NCBI GenBank assembly: GCA_017311315.1
Contig: CM029642.1
Location: 13,657,624 to 13,721,623 of the forward strand
From: Dendrocalamus latiflorus
Taxonomy: Eukaryota; Streptophyta; Magnoliopsida; Poales; Poaceae
DNA length: 64,000 nucleotides
Reading direction: 5' to 3'
The position numbers and the translations under genes were made by a program. Shown in pieces: positions 57,297-64,000 of this stretch. The number at the start of each line of letters is the position of its first letter. Position 1 is the first letter of the stretch. Below the pieces are notes generated by a model. That model was not told the DNA's origin. It worked only from the letters and a program-made list of their open reading frames with translations, and ran no database searches.

Positions 57297-57418
57297 GTTG
57301 GGCGAAAGACTCCAGTCGCTCAACCATGGGACGACTGGAGTTTATTTTTATAAAATTTTTTTTGCAAATATATTTATGTAATTTTGAATAAAAAATAAAT
57401 TATTCGTACAAAAAATTC
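57297..57418 (-). repeat. Right terminal inverted repeat
   Basis: Inverse partner of 53109-53235, with about 80-85 percent agreement by eye. It is directly followed by the second GGAGCATCC. Confidence 0.9.
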
Positions 57419-57427
57419 GGAGCATCC

Positions 57428-57950
57428 GAGAGGTTCTCAGAAATCATCACAAGGAAAAACTGCAAGGCAGGTGGACTCCTGATTGGAGCACCTCAAGTTG
57501 CTGCCCTTCGAGGCTGTACCAACGGCCAACCACTGACGTCTTAATCAACTGTGATATCAAAAGAGATGTGCGCGAACAACTGCATGTTCTAATCAACTGT
57601 GTTATCAAAAGAGATGGACTAATAAACTATTGTTAGAGTTAATGGCTACGTGTTAGAGTTAATGGCTACGGGTGGATCTAAGCCTATCAATGAGAATTTT
57701 TTTTATAAGAACAACAGTTATTCAACCCTCGTGTTGCTCGAGTTGTGAGGTCATACAGTGAACATCAGCAAGCATCTAGATGCCTGCGTAATATAGGATG
57801 GATGACTCTGTAACGGATGCTAAAATTTTAAATTAAAACAAATTCTTATGTTCAGTATATAAATGACTAAACTCCATGGGCTATGATGTAAGTATTGTTG
57901 CCAAGCTAAAATCGACTATAGCAAGATCTCAAATATAACTCTGACATATA
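57428..57950. other. Non-coding interval, nothing recognised
   Basis: Short duplications (GTTAGAGTTAATGGCTACG occurs twice, near 57634 and 57651) but no gene. Confidence 0.4.
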
Positions 57951-58195
57951 GGTCCTATTCTTTTCAGCTTATAAAAACTGTTTTTCAGCTTTTCTATAAT
58001 AATTAGCTTTTAAACGTAGTATTTTTTAAAATAGGGTCTACTAGTTAATTGTAATATTTTTTTTACTGATTTTATTTATATCGGTAAAAACCGCACGTGA
58101 GTTTTTGTTACTCTGTAATCTCTCGTAAAAACAACCCAAAAACCACAAATAACAACTAAAAAATATAAATCACAGCAAAAAAAAAAGAACAGACC
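57951..58195 (-). mobile_element. 245-bp MITE (family A), flanked by TA
   Basis: GGTCCTATTCTTTT...AAAGAACAGACC terminal inverted repeats. TA lies on both sides. It is the same family as 59817-60059, in the opposite orientation (shared TTTTTCxGCTTTTCTAxAxTAATTAGCTTTTAAA and TATATCGGTAAAAACCGCA). Confidence 0.8.
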
Positions 58196-58215
58196 TAAGC
58201 AAGATCTCAAATATA

Positions 58216-58400
58216 ACAAGGCCACGCATTGGATGACGGCAGATGGATCATTCAGCGGTTTGATTCCAGAATCGGAACAGTACAAACACCATGTGCATGT
58301 CTTGTTGCCATGAGTTATTCATGATGCTATTGCTCGACAGTGCTTCGAAGACCTGTCCTCAGAGAAAGGACATAAAGCTCCTCCGTACATGCAGCGCCTT
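58216..58400 (+). repeat. Duplicate of 51058-51510 lacking the MITE insert
   Basis: AACAAGGCCACGCATTGGATG, CATGAGTTATTCAT and GGACATAAAGCTxCT are shared in order with 51058-51098 and 51380-51510. It acts as an empty-site reference for the family B MITE there. Confidence 0.7.
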
Positions 58401-59489
58401 GATGAGGAAGTAGGACCTAGGGTCACTTTCCTAAACATAGTGAACCAGACCGAGGCTAAATTACCATTACCATATGCAGTCTCCATCTTTATCAGATCCG
58501 ACAAAATGGGGTTAGGGAGGGCAGACTCTTAATCTTTTGTTACAGTTTTGCTACTTGTAAGTTGTTCGAGATTCTTTTTTGTCGCCTTCAATCGATTTTT
58601 CCTAGCCTTTAGATGAGCTTTGAGATATGTATCTATCCGATTCTGATCTTGGTCAATCGTTCAAACATATTCGTTTTATTTATCTATGCCATTCCAGGTC
58701 CCATGCATATGCTGATATGCATGCCGCCATTATGCATGCAAAGCAAGGCTTGGACGTACTGAATAAACAAGTAATACGTACAAGGTGTATGTTATTCTGC
58801 ACATCTCACTTAATTATATGTGACTTTTGGTAGGAAAAATGGCACCAACGTATTTCATTTAAGGGTTTTTTGAGGAGCAATTTTCATCGACCCATCTCTA
58901 TTAAATTCTCTCTTGATTGTTGTATTCTTGTCTATGTGCATTGTGGGTTTAGATTAATATTGCAAAACTGAGAGAGTAGTACTGCATAGATTCCTTGTGT
59001 TTCATAACTTTAACTTGACTTATTTATAGTATATATTAAGTCTTTTTATTATTCAAGAACTTTGAAATGTTTTCGAGGAAATGACCTTGGATTGGACTTA
59101 TTCAAATAGTGTTATTTTCATATTTATGACTCTCTTGGTAGGTTAAAAGCCTGAAACTGATAGATATAAATATGACGAAGATGGTTTGGAAGTCTTTTGG
59201 GTGCAAACAAATGGAAACGAAGTAGCTAGCGATGACTTGCCAGTTGGTCTTTCACGTGCAAACAATAAAAAAATTAAGGAGCAGAGTAAGACAAGTATCG
59301 GACCACCGGGGAAGTATATACGCATCGTTCCCTGTCTACTGTTCTGATTTTTGAACATGATGGCGAAATGAGGAAAAAGAAATGAAAGGCTGTGCATCAT
59401 ATGGAGTAGTATCATACTGTACTGTACAGAGATCAGCCGGGAATTGGTTAGTTGAGCCATGAACATCCGTGCGGATGCTAAGTAGAGAA
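58401..59489 (+). other. Interval with two exon-like fragments of unknown origin
   Basis: 58697-58770, between ATTCCAG and GTAATACG, can encode SHAYADMHAAIMHAKQGLD. 59148-59346 is open without a start codon and reads KPETDRYKYDEDGLEVFWVQ and onward. Their amino-acid make-up looks protein-like, but I recognise no family and the two cannot be joined with certainty. They may be captured or decayed gene pieces. Confidence 0.25.
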
Positions 59490-59763
59490 CCCTATTCGTT
59501 TCGGCTTCGGCTTCTGGCTTCTGGCTTATTTTTCACTATTCCTAAATTTCATCTTTTTCTGATTTTTTTGGATTTTTTGAGTTTTTTACTGGTTCTTTTT
59601 TTCCCGTATTCGTTTGCGTTACACGTGATGGGCTAACCCATTTTTTTTATTTTTAAAATTTTTAAAATTTAATTATACTAAATAAGCCACCTTCAACTAC
59701 AGTGTAATTTCAGCCAGCTATAATGAAATAAGCCATAAGCTACAGCCCAACCGATCACCACCT
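59490..59763 (-). mobile_element. MITE (family B), minus orientation
   Basis: The reverse complement aligns with 51099-51378: GGTGGTGATCGGTT start, TATAGCTGGCTGAAA, CTGTAGTTGAAGGTGGCTTATTTAGTATAA, then an A/T-rich tail. TSD not resolved. Confidence 0.55.
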
Positions 59764-59816
59764 TAGGAACTTACCGAGAATTATTCTATGGTACGCTGGA
59801 GAACTAGACAACACTA

Positions 59817-60059
59817 GGGCCTGTTCTTTTTTGCTGCGACTTGTGGCTTTTGGCTGCGGCTTGTAGCTTTTGGGCTGTTTGTATGAAAGATTACAGAGTA
59901 ACAGAAACTCACATGCGGTTTTTACCGATATAAATGAAGTCAGTAAAGTATGTACTATAATTAACTAGTAGACCCTATCTTAAAAAAATACTCCATTTAA
60001 AAGCTAATTACTGTAGAAAAGCCGAAAAACAGCTTTTAAAAGCAAAAAAGAACAGGGCC
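59817..60059 (+). mobile_element. 243-bp MITE (family A), flanked by TA
   Basis: GGGCCTGTTCTTTTTTGCT and AGCAAAAAAGAACAGGGCC are almost perfect inverted repeats. The flanks are CTA and TAA. It matches 57951-58195 in reverse. Superfamily not certain (TA or TAA-type target). Confidence 0.85.
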
Positions 60060-60218
60060 TAAGCCCCATGATTTTAGTGTGTCTCGCCCGAGTCACTGTA
60101 CTTTAGCATGCAAGTCTGTGTGCGCGCAACCGTAGCCCTAGTTGTAGAGCTGTTGCAAATCGTGAAAAGAAGCACTCTGCACTGCTGCAGTTTGCATCAA
60201 GGAATGTGATACAGCAAC

Positions 60219-61864
60219 TAAGGGTGCAAACGGGCTGGATTTTTTTTTAACCGACCCCGTGTTGAATCTGGTTGGTACCGAATTCAGTAAGTCGGTTCGG
60301 TATTTGACTGGATTTGGTACGGTATCCGGATATTTGGATGCGAATTCGGTAGCGAATTCGGTATTGATGATACTCGACCGAATTGCTTCAGTAGTCGGTA
60401 ATTTGGTAAATATCCGGTTGGATATCCGGAAGATCCCCTAACTAGGCCTACAATAAAACACTTTTTAATTCTTTAGTTATTATTGTTATGTGCACACTGA
60501 TTTTTTTAGGGCTGTCACCTCCTCAGTACTTGACCAGTGATCATTTTGGTCTTGTCTCCCATTGCGCACACATTGTATGTCTGCATTGCACACATGCATA
60601 TGAAATGCTTGCACTCATTGACATTGTGAGGACCATGCAGTGAGCTGATCGATCTAGGCACATTATGTGATGGAAGTCCTATGTGGTCAAGATAATTCAT
60701 TGTTTTTTGCCAAGTTAATGCTGCCATCAGAGGGTACCTATGTATGGCCCAGTGGTCTGTATTGTTTTTTACTCTTCACTTCTATTTGTTCTGGGACTCT
60801 GCTCTTGCTTTGGAGCCTGCGGATGAGGAACTTGATAGCCAGTTAGCCACAGGTAATTGATGTTTCCCTTGTGGTCTTTTTTACATTTTGCTCAATTGCA
60901 ATGCATGGTGTATTATTTATTCATTTGTATTACAGGAACTGAGTTTTGGGTAGTTTGTGGTAATCATAAGGATTATCTTGATATTTTTGTTTTCTGAATG
61001 TGCCCCTGTTGGAGCAGTTTGGAAAATAGGTGACCTCCAGTTTGGAAGACCAGTAAGTGATATTCAGTTTGATAGTCATATGCCTTTGTTCTGTGTTTAC
61101 AAACTGATGTGCCTGGCAGTGCCAAAACTGCCACTTGATCAACACTAGATGATCCATAGTTCAGTACTTGGGTTAGTAAACTGGTCCATTCCTTTTTTGA
61201 TCCTGGCGATTGAAGAATAAATCGGAGACCATGAAAGTGGAAAGATTTTCCAAACAGAAATAAATCGTAAGAATTTTCTAGATAGATGCAAGCATCGGTT
61301 GCAATTTTTCATGCAAAATATTTGTCAGTCTGAAATCTGAGCTAAATGTTCGTGGATTAGGTGGTAATTTGGTATATCATGGTCTGTAAGCGTTGCACTT
61401 GTATTGGTGGCGAATTATGCTCAGTTGTCCCTGTGGATTAGCGATCACGTGTTCACTTTGTATTGACCTGTCCCATACAAAGCAAAGTATTCTTTATGAT
61501 AAACCTCCTTGCATGCATTATCTATCTGTTGAGCTCCTCCTTGCAGAAATGATTATGATGCAGTGATGCACTACTTACATTGGATGAAAATAACCACCAG
61601 CACACTATGTTGAACTTGTATTGTGCCGAAAACTTATGTTAAATGTATTATTTTGCATGCGTGTACTGTCCAACTATATTATCCGTTATCTAATTCGAAT
61701 CGGTCAAGTATCCGCCCCGATGTTACCATTTTTGAAAATCTGCATATTCAGAATTCGTATTCATATCCGTGCTGACCATATTCCATACCGAATCCAAGGA
61801 AAAATATGGGTTAGAATATGGTATAGGCAATATCCGTTTGAATCCGACCTGATTACACCCATTA
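60219..61864. mobile_element. Candidate TIR element with ATCCG/GAATTCGG-rich ends
   Basis: The left end TAAGGGTGCAAACGGGCTGGATT and the right end, read inward, TAATGGGTGTAATCAGGTCGGATT are similar inverted ends. Both sides continue with CGAATTCGGTA/ATATCCG-rich sequence like that in the element at 50116. No clear 8-bp TSD (ACAGCAAC versus GCAATGAA). The middle (60480-61600) contains exon-like scraps such as VGAVWKIGDLQFGRP near 61009 that I cannot assign. Confidence 0.4.
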
Positions 61865-62776
61865 GCAATGAAGTGTATTAGGGGAAAGCAAAGGTAGGCA
61901 GCATGCATGAGCGATCTATGCAACCAAGTCCAAGTCTAGTCATATTATTAAACTCACAAGGGCTAGAAATTCACATGTTAATCAGTGAAAAAGTGAAAGA
62001 TCTATACTGCCGAATGTGATGGATCTAGATTATAACGATCTAGATTAAAAAAGAGTCCATGTCAATTACAATATAGAAATAACTGAAATTTGAAATAAAA
62101 ATAAAATAAAATGAGCACTTTGATTTTCATATGAATTCCTAAGTAAAATCCATAAATAAATATAATTCAAAATAAAATTAAAAAATAGCAATTTGATTTG
62201 TAATGAATTTCAACAAAAAATAACTAAACCTTGGAATAAAATAAACTTTAAAATTTAAACATAAGTAGCAATTGGATTTGTATACGAATTTCAACAAAAA
62301 TACAGAATAAAATAACACTTTGATTTTGATATTAATTCCTAAGTAAAATCCCTAAATAATCGTAATTCGGAACAAAAATTAGTAATTGGATTTGTATACG
62401 AATTAAAATAACTAAAATTCAGAATAAAAATAGCAATTTAATTTTGAAACCAGAGTAAAATCTCTAAATAACTATAATTTAGAATAAAAATTAAAAATCT
62501 ATTATAATATTAAAGCAGAAGCTAAAGAAACCACCACATTCGCACTCAAGTGGTAGAATAACCACATTAATCAGAGGAAAAAGAGAAAGATCGACACCTT
62601 TAATTATGGTTTGTCAAATTAATCAAATTGATTTGAGAAGTCCATAACAAATACAACTCTCATATTATGGAAGAATTACAGAGTTGTATTGCAAAACCTA
62701 GATAAGCACATGTTCTATACACATTGAAGAATAAAAAAGAAGAAAAAGGGATTTGCAAACAAATAGGCTAGCGATC
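61865..62776. repeat. AT-rich interval with degenerate ~120-bp repeats
   Basis: CAATTxGATTTGTAxACGAATTTCAACAAAAATA and CACTTTGATTTTxATATxAATTCCTAAGTAAAATCCxTAAATAA recur several times between 62080 and 62500. No gene is visible. Confidence 0.5.
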
Positions 62777-64000
62777 TGTAGCACCCCACATACCGATGTG
62801 AGATACTACTATGGAACATCATCGTCAAAGTGAATAATAATAAAAGCAGTAATAGAAATCATGTGAAAATTGAAACTTTAAAAGTACGTTAATAGAGAAC
62901 CAACAGAAACTGAAATAAATATTTGAAATATGGGACCGATCCACTTCTAACCAAATAAGAATAAGTAAAACAACAAATAGTGGCAAGTCACGGTGCTGAA
63001 AACTCGAGTGCTCCCACCCATGCATGATGCTATCATTCCACTGGCCTTTTTACCTGAGAATGGAAAGAGCAAACGTGAGATTTGGAAATCTCAGCAAGTA
63101 CCCAACAACGGTTATAACATAGTGAGTAAAGTACAAGTAAAGCAAACAAGATATGTAAAGGACAAACAAAGCAAGTAAGCAAGCAATTGATACAGATTAA
63201 GTGTAATGAAGCTAGATTATTGAAAACGCTGATACAGATTGGAGATAGAGATCATAGAAACAGTAGCATTGGAGATAAATATTATTTAGCAAGTTATGAC
63301 GGTGGCTCCAGCGATCACTTCCTACATACCCGGTTATACGAGAATAGTTAGGCATGCCATTATCCTCGACTGTAAAACAGCCGACGAGGTGTAAAATCCC
63401 GAGTAACGAAAGTGTACGCCCCCGTACGTTACCAGTGGGTGGTAATCTCCCCTATATGTGGATGGCCCCAGGCCAGATAACTATCATCTGGTCAACCGGG
63501 ATAATTATGATTTACCAAGTTATGGCAGTGGCGCTGGAGATTACTCCCTACATACCCGGTTATACAGAATAGTCAGGCACAACGCTGTCCTCGACTATAT
63601 AATCGTGGACGGAGTGTAATATCTTGAGTAACGAGAGTGTACGGCCCCACGTACATTACTAGGTGGGTGAAAATCTTCCCTATATGTGGATAATCTCAGG
63701 CCAGGTAACCGTTATATTATTAACATGCTATATAGTGTTAATTTAAGGAACTAAGAGAAAGTTAAGCTAAAATTTGGAAAAGTGAGGGGATTTGCTAAGG
63801 TTGGAAGTGAAGACATATAATTCCCAATATGAAGATGATAGGGAATGATAAAATGGTGATAAGGTAACTAATACATCATGGACAGATTATATAGTATGAA
63901 ATTTAAGAAAACTAAGAGATGGCGAGGATAAAGCTATGATCAAATTATGAGAAGTGAAAAGATGTGCTAGGGTTGAAAGTGGAGTGACATGGTTTCTGAC
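62777..64000 (-). mobile_element. LTR on the minus strand, running off the window end
   Basis: Starts TGTAGCACCCCACATAC. The reverse complement aligns with the 3' half of the LTR at 20934-25325: CATATxxxGATGTGAGATA, ACTTTAAAAGTAC, the CACCTCGTC/TATACAATCGTGGAC duplicated units near 63300-63620, and CCTATATGTGGxxAxCxCCAGGCCAG. The other end is outside the window. Confidence 0.78.

Larger units (their letters stand above)
53109..57418 (+). mobile_element. Mutator-like element carrying a plant mobile domain gene
   Basis: The exact 9-bp TSD GGAGCATCC lies at 53100-53108 and 57419-57427. The inverted terminal repeats run 53109-53235 and 57297-57418 (about 125 bp). They start GGAAATTTTTGTACGGAT on the left and, reading inward, GAATTTTTTGTACGAAT on the right. 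TSD length and long TIRs fit the Mutator superfamily. The interior holds one six-exon gene with a plant mobile domain and no MURA-type transposase, so this is a non-autonomous or accessory-gene element. GGGCGACTG/CAGTCGCC motifs are repeated just inside both TIRs. Confidence 0.92.

Noticed and set aside
1..64000. tRNA, rRNA or snRNA genes
   Set aside because: No cloverleaf with A and B boxes or conserved rRNA core was recognised; the only tRNA-related sequences are retrotransposon primer-binding sites.

Overview
This is a gene-poor plant nuclear window, almost certainly from a grass. A rice-type (Oryza-like) genome is my best guess, but species cannot be fixed from sequence alone. The clues are a CACTA element with ACAGACGGTT subterminal repeats, grass-style LTRs, small MITEs, plant-only domains (plant mobile domain, PPR), GT..AG introns and one 100-N assembly gap. 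I find no intact host gene. Every recognisable coding unit is either a transposon gene or a broken host gene, and the window reads as layers of nested insertions, most of them with target-site duplications (TSDs) I could read directly.

Layout. 1-274: 3' end of an LTR. 1722-9195: a 7.5 kb CACTA element (TSD AAT) with a decayed Tnp2-type transposase, an Ulp1-like protease remnant and five blocks of subterminal-type repeats. It is flanked on both sides by copies of one ~370 bp repeat. 10172-12682: an LTR with a primer-binding site, then GC-rich non-coding repeats. 12683-16370: a 3.7 kb hAT element with a decayed TTF-finger/DUF4371 transposase. 16679-26500: a pentatricopeptide-repeat (PPR) pseudogene cut into four pieces by three LTR insertions (17071-20832, 20934-25325, 25829-26094), the second of which carries another LTR element (21746-23554). 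26500-31017: tandem-repeat-rich retrotransposon debris ending in an LTR. 32867-48745: an RPA70-like pseudogene interrupted by a 629 bp LTR and by a complete 12.9 kb LTR retrotransposon (34572-47478). That retrotransposon lies on the minus strand, has two nearly identical 4.7 kb LTRs, and has a gag-like multi-zinc-knuckle ORF but no visible pol. 49501-52613: solo LTRs and MITEs. 53109-57418: a 4.3 kb Mutator-like element (9-bp TSD, ~125 bp TIRs) whose only gene is a six-exon plant mobile domain (PMD) gene, now carrying nonsense codons. 57428-64000: MITEs, AT-rich sequence and a minus-strand LTR that runs off the end.

How it fits together. The two host-type genes (PPR and RPA70-like) are recognisable only because their pieces rejoin once the TSD-bounded insertions are removed. 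Many nonsense codons in the transposon genes are TAG, TGA or TAA where CAG, CGA or CAA is expected, which fits decay of methylated cytosines. The most noteworthy items are the transposase-free PMD-bearing Mutator-like element with its palindromic subterminal repeats and minisatellite 5' UTR intron, and the very young pol-less retrotransposon with giant LTRs and about eight zinc knuckles.
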